A stretch of DNA of 64,000 bases, taken from the NCBI RefSeq assembly GCF_017115105.1, contig NZ_JABXKH010000159.1:1-64000 (forward strand), in the 5' to 3' direction. A program made the position numbers and the translations under genes. The notes below the pieces were generated by a model. It was not told where the DNA came from, searched no databases, and saw nothing but the letters and a program-made list of their open reading frames with translations. The DNA is from Nostoc sp. NMS2 (GTDB lineage Bacteria; Cyanobacteriota; Cyanobacteriia; Cyanobacteriales; Nostocaceae). This document shows, piece by piece, positions 1 to 8,146 of this stretch; the first letter of the stretch is position 1; each line of letters opens with the position of its first letter.

Positions 1-63
1 CATGAATCAATTCCCGTAATAACCGATTGTGACAGTTAAGGGTGCGGAATGTGGGATATTAGG

Positions 64-93
64 CTGACTTTTCCACATAACGTGAAAAGTCAG
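64..93. repeat. Short inverted repeat (hairpin)
   Basis: The two arms are CTGACTTTTC and GAAAAGTCAG around a short loop. It sits just before a dispersed repeat, and no gene can be assigned to it in this window. Confidence 0.5.
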
Positions 94-100
94 ACAAAAA

Positions 101-190
101 CCTAACCCCCTAACCCCCAACCCGTGGCGGGAAGGGGGAAAATTCAAAGTCTCTCTCCTAAAAGGAGAGAGATTTAGAGAGAGGTTTTCC
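101..190. repeat. Dispersed repeat R2, partial copy
   Basis: A C-rich then AG-rich block (CCTAACCCCC, then CTCTCCTAAAAGGAGAG) recurs at about 25040-25160, 54330-54410 and 63098-63160, with a weaker trace near 48885. Full copies elsewhere have TATAGCGGTTC termini; this one does not. A copy of repeat R1 directly abuts it, and AGGAGAGAGATTTTGAATTT resumes after R1, which suggests nesting. Bases 1-436 hold no gene, only repeats. Confidence 0.7.
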
Positions 191-398
191 GGATGCCGTG
201 AAAAACCAAGTATATTACGAAACGTAAATAGGCTTAAAACCCTTACTAATGACCCTTACGGGTGAGCCAGTCACTCATGGGGGAAACCCCCAAGACCGCG
301 CCGCGCTGGCTCACCAATGACAACTTGCACTGAGCGGAGCCGAAGGGAGGACAAATGACAACCTTAGCCATTTAGCTTTAATTGCGCCAACCTACTTA
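191..398. repeat. MITE-like repeat R1, copy A (interrupted)
   Basis: It shares the R1 core TTACGAAACGTAAATAGGC and the right end GCGCCAACCTACTTA. The left terminus is degraded. About 70 bases with their own inverted repeat (GGTGAGCCAG / CTGGCTCACC) interrupt the middle. The segment GCACTGAGCGGAGCCGAAGG is also present in copies C and D, marking a long sub-variant of the family. Confidence 0.75.
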
Positions 399-436
399 GA
401 AGGAGAGAGATTTTGAATTTCTCCCCAGTCAGGATT

Positions 437-1792
437 TTAGTGACGAGTGTAAGAACGCTCAAAGTGAGTTTTGAGTGTCTGAGCCATAGCGGATATCATA
501 ATTGCTGTTAGAGAAGCCGATATTGCTGCTATTCTGATTCTAGAATCATCTGCAAGTATCGCTACAGCAGCTAAAGCGATCGCTACCCCTATACAACTTT
601 GTCTAACTTTATTTGTCACTTGATAAGCTTGATTGCAAGAATGACAAATAATTGTATGTTGCGAAAATCGGTCTAATGTTATCAACTTTTCATCGGATTC
701 ACTATTCCCGACATTTTTTGAGGTGGAATAACCTTGATAAAACGGCAAAGATGATCCAAATTTATCTAGCCACTTGCGATACTCAACCACAAAAGTATCA
801 GATGTTTTGAGCGGTAAATACACTTCTTTGAGATTTTGTGCCAAACGTTCAATTTGTGCCTTTTGTTCAACAACTAATTGCAAATCACCTTCCAAGATTT
901 TGTTTCTTATTAAGATGTGATCTAACCAGGGAGGCATCAGCTTGATTTTTTGGGTAAAAGAGTTACTATAATTTCTGATGAGAATCCGACATCTATTCTT
1001 ACCTAGTGGAATTGAGTACAAGGCTGTGCCCCCAAACTTACCTTGCTGTCCATCAGCAAATTTGTAAAGAATCAAATTAGGAGCAATGAAATCTAAGGAA
1101 ATCCAAGGCAGATTAGGTGTCCGTGTTCGTCGCCACCTTCCCTTAATTCCCTGAATGTTGCTCTCAATGACTTCTAGTTCCAACGCTTGGGCATCTTCTC
1201 GACTTCCCATGATGCCATCATGACTAATTGGAACATGAGCTGGGTCAATAATATTTTCAATAAAATAGCTTTGGTCGTAAGGTAGATCGCGTACATAGTC
1301 TAAGTTGAAGCATTCCGGCTTGCTCCAATCTGGCAGAGATGAAATCAGTTCATCAATAGCTGTTTCGGCTTCACCTGCCCACATCCAAATGATACCTTGA
1401 CGTTCCAGAACTTTAAAGGATGGCACACAAGCATTTACCGGAATTTTTACATTGCTTGGTAACTGGGGAATGTGTAGACATTGACCATTATTTCCAAATT
1501 GCCAACCGTGGTATGAGCATTCTATTTTGCCGTCAATAATTTGTCCATCAGAAAGTCTAGCTGCACGGTGGGGACAACGGTCTGTTAAACAAACAAGCTG
1601 TCCATTCTGGTCTTTGAACAAAACGAAGGGTTCTTCATATAACGAAAAAGTATAAGGACGATCTGTAGGCAAATCTTGCAGAAAACAGACAGGATACCAA
1701 GATTCTCTCCAGTTAAATTCCTGCTGATTCTTAGGTGCTTCAAAGGTAGAAGTTGATGATGTCGCCTGTAGTGTCTCTGTTTCTAATGTCAT
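437..1792 (-). CDS. Rieske [2Fe-2S] mononuclear-iron oxygenase, PaO/Lls1-like
   Basis: A 451-residue Rieske non-haem iron oxygenase. The Rieske cluster ligands are C73/H75 and C92/H95. The catalytic iron motif D183, H186, H191 lies in the stretch starting ENIIDPAHVPISH. A CxxC pair (C383, C386) and two hydrophobic C-terminal segments (about 399-414 and 420-438) are typical of the membrane-associated pheophorbide a oxygenase/cell-death-suppressor group found in plants and cyanobacteria. A chlorophyll-derivative or other aromatic hydroxylation is therefore likely, but the substrate cannot be read from sequence. The gene stands alone, facing away from repeats on both sides. No ferredoxin or reductase partner is adjacent. 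Confidence 0.85.
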   Translation of the reverse strand: MTLETETLQATSSTSTFEAPKNQQEFNWRESWYPVCFLQDLPTDRPYTFSLYEEPFVLFKDQNGQLVCLTDRCPHRAARLSDGQIIDGKIECSYHGWQFGNNGQCLHIPQLPSNVKIPVNACVPSFKVLERQGIIWMWAGEAETAIDELISSLPDWSKPECFNLDYVRDLPYDQSYFIENIIDPAHVPISHDGIMGSREDAQALELEVIESNIQGIKGRWRRTRTPNLPWISLDFIAPNLILYKFADGQQGKFGGTALYSIPLGKNRCRILIRNYSNSFTQKIKLMPPWLDHILIRNKILEGDLQLVVEQKAQIERLAQNLKEVYLPLKTSDTFVVEYRKWLDKFGSSLPFYQGYSTSKNVGNSESDEKLITLDRFSQHTIICHSCNQAYQVTNKVRQSCIGVAIALAAVAILADDSRIRIAAISASLTAIMISAMAQTLKTHFERSYTRH

Positions 1793-1979
1793 CGTTTTCT
1801 CCAGGTTTATATCATTCTAACTTTTACTACAGATGGTTCTAGTACCGCAAGGCGGAAGTAAAAATTAAAAATTAAAAATGAATACAGCGTAAGCGTTTCG
1901 TTGATTTGGAATGGGTGGTTTATTTACGCCGTGTTGTACTAGTAGTATTGGTAAAGCGATCGCCACAGCTATAGCTGAG

Positions 1980-2124
1980 TTATACCAATTTAATGTAAAG
2001 TTGCACATATCTTGATCCCCCTAAATCCACGCCACTTGCTTCATTACAGCGCTTCGCGCATCCTGCGACTGGCGTGGGCTAGGGGGGATCGAATTCTATG
2101 CAGCTTCATAAAAAATTGGTATTA
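1980..2124. repeat. MITE-like repeat R3 with TACCAATT termini
   Basis: Imperfect terminal inverted repeats read TATACCAATTTAATGTAAAG on the left and, reversed, TAATACCAATTTTTTATGAA on the right. The interior (2014-2095) is another dispersed sequence beginning GATCCCCCTAAAT, which recurs near 63208. A left-end fragment recurs at about 42961. The right end provides the stop codon of the adjacent LysR gene. Nothing else is visible in 1793-2121. Confidence 0.7.
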
Positions 2125-3021
2125 GGTAGCAAGGCATTTTTGTTTTAGAAAGTCAACCATGACTCGCACCTTATTTGGTAAGTAGGTTTGACTAGGATAT
2201 AAAAGCCATGCGGCTGTCTCGAAATCCGTCGCAGTCACATGATACTTTGGAAACAAGTCAATAAGCCTTCCCTGAGCTATATCTTCGTCAATCAGCCAAT
2301 TGGCTAACAGTGCAGGTCCCATACCAGCCAACGCACAATCACGAAGTCCTAAAGCATTTGATATCACCACATCGCCTTCAATAAATACTTCGCTGACTAT
2401 TCCATTACCGTCACGGAATAACCACCTTGACCGGAAGTCTGGTAAAGTGAAAAGCAGGCACTTATGAAATCTAAGATCGTCTGGAACGTACAAGTACTTC
2501 TCACGCTCCAGGTAGGAAGGGTTAATGCACACTCGGTAATGCGTGTTAAACAACTTTACGCAGATAACACCAGTCTGAATGTTTGGCCCGAGACGGATCG
2601 CTAGATCAATGCGTTCAGATACTAAATCAAGATTTGTATCTGTTAGTAGTAGTTCGAGTTTGAGATCCGGAAATAAACCCCGAAATTCTGGAAGTAAGGG
2701 CACAAGATATTTATGACCAAACGCTACTGAGGTAGTGAGTCTCAAAGTACCGATAGGTTCAACACTGACTGCAAGGGCTTCATTACGTGCTTGCTCTAGC
2801 TCATCTAACAAGGCATCAACACGACACAGATAGACATTTCCGGCCTCAGTTAGGGTCATGTGCCTTGTTGTTCGCTGGAATAAGCGTATGCCTAATTCTT
2901 CCTCAAGAGAGGCGATGACTCGAGATACAGATGAAGGATCTATGTTATGGTCTCGGGCGACGGCAGCAAAACTTCCCCGGCGGGCTACTTCAATGAAAAT
3001 ACGTAAGCTTTCCAAATCCAT
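2122..3021 (-). CDS. LysR-family transcriptional regulator
   Basis: A 299-residue LysR regulator. An N-terminal winged helix-turn-helix (about residues 1-60, starting MDLESLRIFIEVARRGSFAA) is followed by a periplasmic-binding-protein-like effector domain. It is divergent from the dehydrogenase at 3131 with a 109-base gap, the classical arrangement for a LysR protein controlling its neighbour, so that gene is the first candidate target. The stop codon (TAA at 2122-2124) is formed by the last bases of repeat R3, so the ancestral C-terminus may have differed. The effector is unknown. Confidence 0.9.
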   Translation of the reverse strand: MDLESLRIFIEVARRGSFAAVARDHNIDPSSVSRVIASLEEELGIRLFQRTTRHMTLTEAGNVYLCRVDALLDELEQARNEALAVSVEPIGTLRLTTSVAFGHKYLVPLLPEFRGLFPDLKLELLLTDTNLDLVSERIDLAIRLGPNIQTGVICVKLFNTHYRVCINPSYLEREKYLYVPDDLRFHKCLLFTLPDFRSRWLFRDGNGIVSEVFIEGDVVISNALGLRDCALAGMGPALLANWLIDEDIAQGRLIDLFPKYHVTATDFETAAWLLYPSQTYLPNKVRVMVDFLKQKCLAT

Positions 3022-3130
3022 TCTTGTATATTACGCACGAATATGATGCAATAGCAACTATTGATAGCATTTGATATATAGAGTAAGCTGATCTCCAAGA
3101 AAACAATCATGTCTCTAAGGAAATAATATT

Positions 3131-3994
3131 ATGTCTATAGTTGCCGTACTTGGTATGGGTGCAATGGGGTCACTCATGGCCGCAGCACTCTTAAAGGCAG
3201 AGCATGAGGTCAGGGTATGGAACCGAAGTCCAGAAAAGACAGTTCCTCTTGTAGAGATGGGAGCTAAAGCTGCCGATACACCTCGTGCAGCCGTGAAGGA
3301 CGCAGACTTTGCTATTTGTATGGTGCGAGATGACGACGCTTCAAGGGATGTATGGTTAAATCCTAATACTGGCGCACTGGCTGGCTTGTCTAAAAACTCC
3401 GTAGCTATTGAAAGCTCAACAATAACTATTGCTTGGGCAAGGGAACTCGCAAAGCACTGTTCTCAGGACGGAATCACCTTCTTGGATGCACCTGTAGCTG
3501 GCTCCCGGCCGCAGGCAAAAGCAAGCCAGTTAATTTACTTTGTTGGTGGTGATGCCGATGCTGTTGCAAAGGCAGAGCCAGTTTTAAAAGCTATGGGCAA
3601 CGCCGTACACCATGCTGGGCCAAGTGGGAGCGGAGCAGCCGTCAAACTTGCTGTCAATACGCTGTTCAGTGTGCAAGTTGCAACTGTAAGCGAGTTGATC
3701 GGACTCATACAACGTTGTGGACTAGATGAAACCAAGGCGATCGAAATTATGTCCTCGACTCCGGTGTGTAGCCCGGCAGCTAAAGCAGCAGCGAGTGGAA
3801 TACTGGCTCACAACTTCGCCCCAATGTTTCCTGTCGAGCTTGTAGAGAAAGACTTAGGCTATGTGTTCGATACAGCCAAAGTAAATGGTGCGTCGGTGCC
3901 GATGGCGGAAGCAGCTTGGCGTGTCTTTACGGAAGCTATCAAGCAAGGTCACGGTGATGAGAATATCACTGCTGTATCTCATCTATATCTATAG
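3131..3994 (+). CDS. NAD(P)-dependent beta-hydroxyacid dehydrogenase family
   Basis: A 287-residue protein of the 3-hydroxyisobutyrate/6-phosphogluconate dehydrogenase superfamily. The Rossmann motif GMGAMG is at 8-13. The substrate-loop region is DAPVAGSRPQ (119-128), where hydroxyisobutyrate dehydrogenases usually have SGG. The catalytic Lys172 and nearby Asn176 are retained (GAAVKLAVN), which argues against an imine reductase. The upstream AAGGAAA fits a ribosome site for the ATG at 3131. It oxidises or reduces a small beta-hydroxyacid; the exact substrate is unknown. Likely controlled by the divergent LysR gene. Confidence 0.85.
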   Translation: MSIVAVLGMGAMGSLMAAALLKAEHEVRVWNRSPEKTVPLVEMGAKAADTPRAAVKDADFAICMVRDDDASRDVWLNPNTGALAGLSKNSVAIESSTITIAWARELAKHCSQDGITFLDAPVAGSRPQAKASQLIYFVGGDADAVAKAEPVLKAMGNAVHHAGPSGSGAAVKLAVNTLFSVQVATVSELIGLIQRCGLDETKAIEIMSSTPVCSPAAKAAASGILAHNFAPMFPVELVEKDLGYVFDTAKVNGASVPMAEAAWRVFTEAIKQGHGDENITAVSHLYL

Positions 3995-4071
3995 TTCTGT
4001 ATTGCATAATAACGGGAAGCGCTGTAAGATTTATTTTCCCGATACTTTGACCCCTAACGCTCAACCCTTTG

Positions 4072-5127
4072 TCAATTGTTAAATTTAGAATTGCTGACTT
4101 GTTGCTGCATGACTTTATGATTCACGCCTGCATTTAGCAACGCTCGATAACCTGTTGGTGTCAGTCCAGTATAGCGGCGAAATAAACGGCGAAATACAGT
4201 TTCTTCTGAGAATCCTAATACCATAGCAATACTTTTTATGGGTTGATCGCTAGCTTGAAGTAATGTACAGGCACTCTCAATTCTTAAGCGGTCGATAAAA
4301 GCTTTTGGTGCTTCACCTGTAAGCTCCTTCAATCGACGATGTAACGTGCGCTCAGAGACTGCCATAGACGCTGCTAAATCTTGTACGACCAAACGTCGGT
4401 TGAGTGCATATCGAACAATTTGTTCAGCCTCAGCTAGGAATGGATCAGTAGCCATTAAGTAATCTTGTGGCACGTAAATACTTTGAAATCTAGGGACAGT
4501 ATCTACAACTGCAAAATCAGCAGCAATCCTAGCGGTCTGAGCGCCAGCTAGGGAACGAATAACATGCAACGTAATATCTATCCAGGATAAAGGACCACCT
4601 GCGGTGATCACACGATCTTCAACCACAAACCCACTGCCCCAAGCGATATCAGTGGAGGGAAATCGTCGCTTGAACTCATAGTATAACCACCAAGTTGTGG
4701 TGCATCTCCGACCGTCGAGTAACCCTGCTTCACCCAATGCAAATGCACCACTGCAAGAGCCACAAACTAATGCACCGTGATGATGTTGATCGGCAAGCCA
4801 TAACTGTGTAGTCTTGTCAGTTAGGCAGTATGGCAGATGCCCTTTTGAATCTGGTAAGAAACCAGGAATTAGCACTGCATCGCAATGGGAAATATCTCTC
4901 AGCGCAGCATTTACGTGGAATTTCTGCCCTTGACCATCCTTTATTGGAGACCCATCATAACTGGCAGTCAGGATTGTAGGTTCCCAAGAGTCCATTTTGA
5001 CTTGCCCATCTTTGATACATTTAGCGAAACCAAGTTTAACCAGAGCTAGCATATCCGCAATTCCAGTCAAACCAGAAGGAAGAGCGCTATCAATTGCAGC
5101 AATGACAATAGTGTGTGCTAATACCAT
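4072..5127 (-). CDS. GlxA-family AraC regulator with DJ-1/PfpI domain
   Basis: A 351-residue two-domain regulator. The N-terminal class-I glutamine-amidotransferase-like (DJ-1/PfpI) domain keeps the nucleophile elbow CGSCSGAF with Cys125. The C-terminal AraC double helix-turn-helix spans about 245-335 and contains FSEETVFRRLFRRYTGLTP. In this family the N-terminal domain is thought to sense a ligand rather than act as an amidase. It is divergent from the small monooxygenase-fold gene at 5259, which is a plausible target. Confidence 0.88.
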   Translation of the reverse strand: MVLAHTIVIAAIDSALPSGLTGIADMLALVKLGFAKCIKDGQVKMDSWEPTILTASYDGSPIKDGQGQKFHVNAALRDISHCDAVLIPGFLPDSKGHLPYCLTDKTTQLWLADQHHHGALVCGSCSGAFALGEAGLLDGRRCTTTWWLYYEFKRRFPSTDIAWGSGFVVEDRVITAGGPLSWIDITLHVIRSLAGAQTARIAADFAVVDTVPRFQSIYVPQDYLMATDPFLAEAEQIVRYALNRRLVVQDLAASMAVSERTLHRRLKELTGEAPKAFIDRLRIESACTLLQASDQPIKSIAMVLGFSEETVFRRLFRRYTGLTPTGYRALLNAGVNHKVMQQQVSNSKFNN

Positions 5128-5258
5128 TGAAGGATATGGCGAGATACGTCCTTATTTTGTCTTAATTTACCACTTACTCAATACCTTTGTGGCACTTACA
5201 GTTATATACAACTGGCGAAAGAACGCCGATCGCTACTAAGGTAGACACGGAGAAAATA

Positions 5259-5570
5259 ATGACACAAGTAAAGTTAGGAATTCTGGCACACTTGGAAGCC
5301 AAGCCAGACAAAGTAGAAGAGGTTCAAGACTTATTGACAGGAGCATTGCCCATGGCCTTACAAGAGGCTGGTACAAATACATGGTTTGCAATTAGGTTAG
5401 GTCCAACAACATTTGGTATTTTCGATACCTTTGCTGACGAGGGCGCACGCCAAGCTCACTTGAGTGGCAAAATTGCAGAAGCCTTAATGTCTCAAGCAGA
5501 TAAGCTTCTAGCTTCCCCTCCTGATATCAAACAAGTTGAGATCCTGGTATCAAAATTACCAAAGATATAG
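5259..5570 (+). CDS. ABM (antibiotic biosynthesis monooxygenase) fold protein
   Basis: A 103-residue ferredoxin-like-fold protein. I place the start at the ATG at 5259 because MTQVKLGILAHLEAKPDKVE gives the usual ABM N-terminus. An in-frame start at 5187 would add 24 residues with no family character. The dimeric alpha+beta barrel family includes quinol/anthrone monooxygenases and stress-induced proteins. It is divergent from the GlxA-type regulator. Its activity is unknown. Confidence 0.8.
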   Translation: MTQVKLGILAHLEAKPDKVEEVQDLLTGALPMALQEAGTNTWFAIRLGPTTFGIFDTFADEGARQAHLSGKIAEALMSQADKLLASPPDIKQVEILVSKLPKI

Positions 5571-5645
5571 ATTTGATTTCTATTACTCACATATTCTTGT
5601 CCATGTGTTCGTTTTGAAGTTGTAGTTGCATTTACCGGAGTGATT

Positions 5646-6752
5646 ATGTCCAGCCTTACTTTGTTCGGTACAGATGGTGATGACACATTTGTTCGGGTGA
5701 TTACAGAAGTTAGAGATTTGACTATCTTTGGACTTGGGGGTAATGATTTAATTTTTGGAGGTGCTGGTAATGATCTGCTGAATGGAGGAGATGGGAATGA
5801 TGTTATTCCAGCTCGCGCAGGAGACGATACTCTGCTCGGTGGTAAGGGCGATGATCTCCTCGCTGCTCAAGATGGAAATGACTACCTTGATGGTGGCGAC
5901 GGAAACGATAATCTGATTGGAGATAATGGTGACGATACCATCATCACTGGTAATGGTGTTAATACTGTATTTGGCGGTAATGGTAGAGATGTTGTCTTCA
6001 CATCTGGCACACTGAACACAGTCGCAACTGAAGATGGCAATGACCTTCTTCAAGGTGGTGATGGAGTTGACCTTGCAGACGGTGGAAATGGTAATGATAC
6101 CCTCTTCGGTGGTGGTGGTGATGATGCAATAACTGGAGAGGGGGGGAACGATTTCGTCGATGGGGGACTTGGTAACGATATCTTGATTGGAGGAATTGGT
6201 AACGATCGGATTTTTGGACGAACAGGAAACGACCAGATATTCGGCAATGAAGGTAATGACTATCTTGACGGAAACTCCGGGGATGACTTTATCGATGCTA
6301 CTTCAGGAGACGATTCCTTAGTTGGTGGTTCGGGGAATGACAGTCTTTTGGGGGGTCAGGGCAATGATCGGCTTAATGGAGGAAACGGGAATGATATTCT
6401 TACCGGGGTAGAACCTACTAATCCTGAGTTAGGTTTCGGTTCAGGTGAGTTAGACATTCTCACTGGTGGTGGAGGTAAAGATGTTTTTGTTCTAGGAAAC
6501 GAGCTTTCTGTCTTCTACGATAGTAAAGGATTTACAGACTATGCTCTGATCACTGACTTTTCTAAGACGGTTGACTCAATCCAGCTTAGAGGGAATATCT
6601 CAGACTATCGTTTAGCTGATATAAATAACGGTTCTGTTACTTCCGGTGCAGGAATATTTTTCGGTGACAATGAGTTGATTGCAGTTCTCAAAGATGTTTC
6701 CTCTTCAGGGTTAGATTTAGCGAACGCTAGTCAGTTCACATTCGTTAAGTAG
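5646..6752 (+). CDS. RTX calcium-binding repeat protein
   Basis: A protein of about 368 residues dominated by GGxGxDxU nonapeptides (for example GGAGNDLLNGGDGNDVI and GGSGNDSLLGGQGNDRLNGG). These fold into a calcium-stabilised beta-roll in secreted proteins. The C-terminal ~90 residues (FVLGNELSVFYDS...FTFVK) form the non-repeat cap seen in cyanobacterial members. There is no Sec signal; RTX proteins usually leave by type I secretion through a C-terminal signal. I chose ATG 5646 because GGAG lies 6-9 bases upstream. The final codon and TAG fall inside repeat R1 copy B. A decayed paralogue lies at 17.7-18.0 kb. Confidence 0.85.
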   Translation: MSSLTLFGTDGDDTFVRVITEVRDLTIFGLGGNDLIFGGAGNDLLNGGDGNDVIPARAGDDTLLGGKGDDLLAAQDGNDYLDGGDGNDNLIGDNGDDTIITGNGVNTVFGGNGRDVVFTSGTLNTVATEDGNDLLQGGDGVDLADGGNGNDTLFGGGGDDAITGEGGNDFVDGGLGNDILIGGIGNDRIFGRTGNDQIFGNEGNDYLDGNSGDDFIDATSGDDSLVGGSGNDSLLGGQGNDRLNGGNGNDILTGVEPTNPELGFGSGELDILTGGGGKDVFVLGNELSVFYDSKGFTDYALITDFSKTVDSIQLRGNISDYRLADINNGSVTSGAGIFFGDNELIAVLKDVSSSGLDLANASQFTFVK

Positions 6753-6855
6753 GTTGGCGCAATTAACGCTAACTGGCTAAGGCTGTCATTTGTAAGGGTT
6801 TTAAGCTTATTTACGTTTCGTAACATACTTGGATTTTTTCGCGCCAACTTACTTA
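6746..6855. repeat. MITE-like repeat R1, copy B
   Basis: A 110-base short-form copy. Left terminus TAAGTAGGTTGGCGCAATTA, right terminus TCGCGCCAACTTACTTA, with the core TTTACGTTTCGTAACATAC between. It supplies the stop codon of the RTX gene. Confidence 0.9.
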
Positions 6856-6990
6856 GCTAGATATGAAAGGAATGTTAGTGCTTTGTGCATTTCTTAGCTT
6901 AATCGGGCAGAAGTCCCATATTCTATGCGTACTCAGATGAATATGGAATAGACATCTCCAGAAATTAATTATGCGTTGTCTGAAACCCTT

Positions 6991-7027
6991 GTAGAGACGT
7001 TACAATGCAAGGTCTCTACATTTTTTT
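6991..7027 (+). terminator. Rho-independent terminator-like hairpin
   Basis: The stem GTAGAGAC / GTCTCTAC is followed by ATTTTTTT. It lies downstream of the RTX gene and reads rightward. Confidence 0.65.
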
Positions 7028-7053
7028 GGAGATGTCTAATGAATGACCAAACG

Positions 7054-7087
7054 AAAACGGAGCAGTCCAAAGGTCTGCTCCGTTTTT
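7054..7087. terminator. Bidirectional terminator hairpin
   Basis: The perfect stem AAAACGGAGCAG / CTGCTCCGTTTT has A and T tracts on both sides, so it can act in both directions. It lies 51 bases beyond the MocA-like stop codon and probably ends the leftward molybdo-hydroxylase array. Confidence 0.75.
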
Positions 7088-7137
7088 GTCTACCTGCAAT
7101 CTGCTGTATTATAAATGCTAAAATCCCGTCCCATTTT

Positions 7138-7743
7138 TTATCGAACAGAATTCTTCTTTAACAAAAGCTGCTCGTAATCATCTGGAGTATCTAAGTCGAA
7201 TACACCTTCTGGGAAAGGAATTGCTAAAACTTCTTGAAGATATTTTTTAATTATATGTCTTGCACCCTCTGTACCACTGAGTGTAGTTAGTTTTGCAAAT
7301 AAAGTGCGGTTAAATAATGCAGGAACACCTAGAGTGTTTGCATATTGTGAAGCAACGATTGGCTTAAGAGTAGTTTCGTGAACTTCAACAAGTTGATTGA
7401 TGAGTTGAGATGAAATAAAAGGTTGATCGCATACCATCAAAACAACAGCTTTTACTTCTTTGTTGATTACATTCAGGGCTTCTATGCCAACACGAATAGA
7501 GGTACTCATTCCCTGACTGAAAAGTGGATTTTCTACAATATGTACTTGTTCTGAGTTAATCTCTGGTTTGATCCGTTCTGCGTATGACCCTAATACAATG
7601 ATAATTGGGTGGCAAACTGAAGCGATCGCCACTTGAACTATATGCCCAATCAAACTCTGTTCACCGTAACGTAGAAGTTGTTTTGGCGTTCCCATGCGAG
7701 TGGATGCACCAGCAGCAAGAATAATTAGACCGACATCAGACAT
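7138..7743 (-). CDS. MocA-like molybdenum cofactor cytidylyltransferase
   Basis: A 201-residue NTP transferase. The signature LAAGASTRMGTPKQ (about 9-22) binds the nucleotide, and MVCDQP provides the metal-binding Asp. MocA converts Mo-molybdopterin to the cytosine dinucleotide form used by xanthine-oxidase-family enzymes. That fits the molybdo-hydroxylase subunits at 11.7-14.3 kb on the same strand. It overlaps the XdhC fragment by 19 bases, so the two were translationally coupled. MobA-like guanylyltransferase is the alternative, but genomic context favours MocA. Confidence 0.82.
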   Translation of the reverse strand: MSDVGLIILAAGASTRMGTPKQLLRYGEQSLIGHIVQVAIASVCHPIIIVLGSYAERIKPEINSEQVHIVENPLFSQGMSTSIRVGIEALNVINKEVKAVVLMVCDQPFISSQLINQLVEVHETTLKPIVASQYANTLGVPALFNRTLFAKLTTLSGTEGARHIIKKYLQEVLAIPFPEGVFDLDTPDDYEQLLLKKNSVR

Positions 7744-8024
7744 TTAATTTCCTCTCCATGAATTGAGCCAAGTTTTGCCCTGAGCATTCCACCAGCGCGA
7801 TTTGCCAGCACTGCTTGAATTTCTGCGACGATTGAGAGTGCGATCGCTTCCGGTGAATCTGCACCAATATCAAGACCCACAGGAGCATAAAGACGTTGCA
7901 GTTGTGCATCTTTTGGGGCAAAGCCCTCAGATTTGAGGTCTTGTAATAATCGCTGAGTGCGGCTTTTAGGGCCGAAAATACCAATGTAGGATACAGAAGA
8001 TGGTAACAAGGTTCGCAGAAAAGG
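7725..8024 (-). pseudogene. XdhC C-terminal fragment (5'-truncated)
   Basis: The C-terminal Rossmann domain of XdhC/CoxI, the chaperone that sulfurates and inserts molybdenum cofactor into xanthine-oxidase-family enzymes. Homology runs from LRTLLPSSVSYIGIFGPKSR to the end; the only ATG in this frame is at 8009, giving 94 residues. The N-terminal domain is missing. Just past the homology the sequence turns into the dispersed TTGTCTCCC-type repeat R6. The frame is open and overlaps MocA, so a short product could still be made, but it would lack the cofactor-binding half. Confidence 0.78.
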
Positions 8025-8025
8025 A

Positions 8026-8095
8026 AAAGAGACAATGGAGACAAGGAAGAGGGGGAGACAAGGGAGAGACTTAATTTTAATAATTCCCCATTCCC
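8026..8095. repeat. Dispersed repeat R6 at the xdhC breakpoint
   Basis: On the minus strand it reads GGAATTATTAAAATTAAGTC, then iterations of TCTCCCTTG/CTTCCTTG ending TGTCTCTTTTC. Nearly the same string occurs at 30503-30567 and, with extra iterations, at 36294-36376. Confidence 0.75.
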
Positions 8096-8146
8096 TCTGC
8101 CTTTCTTCGGTAAATGCTTGTAGTGGTGATTTGTCTTTAGCAGTTT

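Noticed and set aside
5748..6247. Open frames opposite the RTX gene
   Set aside because: They arise from the nine-codon periodicity and GGT/GAT codon use of the RTX repeats; no start signals and no protein families.
6976..7161. Rightward ORF of 61 codons downstream of the RTX gene
   Set aside because: It spans two terminator hairpins, so it is not coding.
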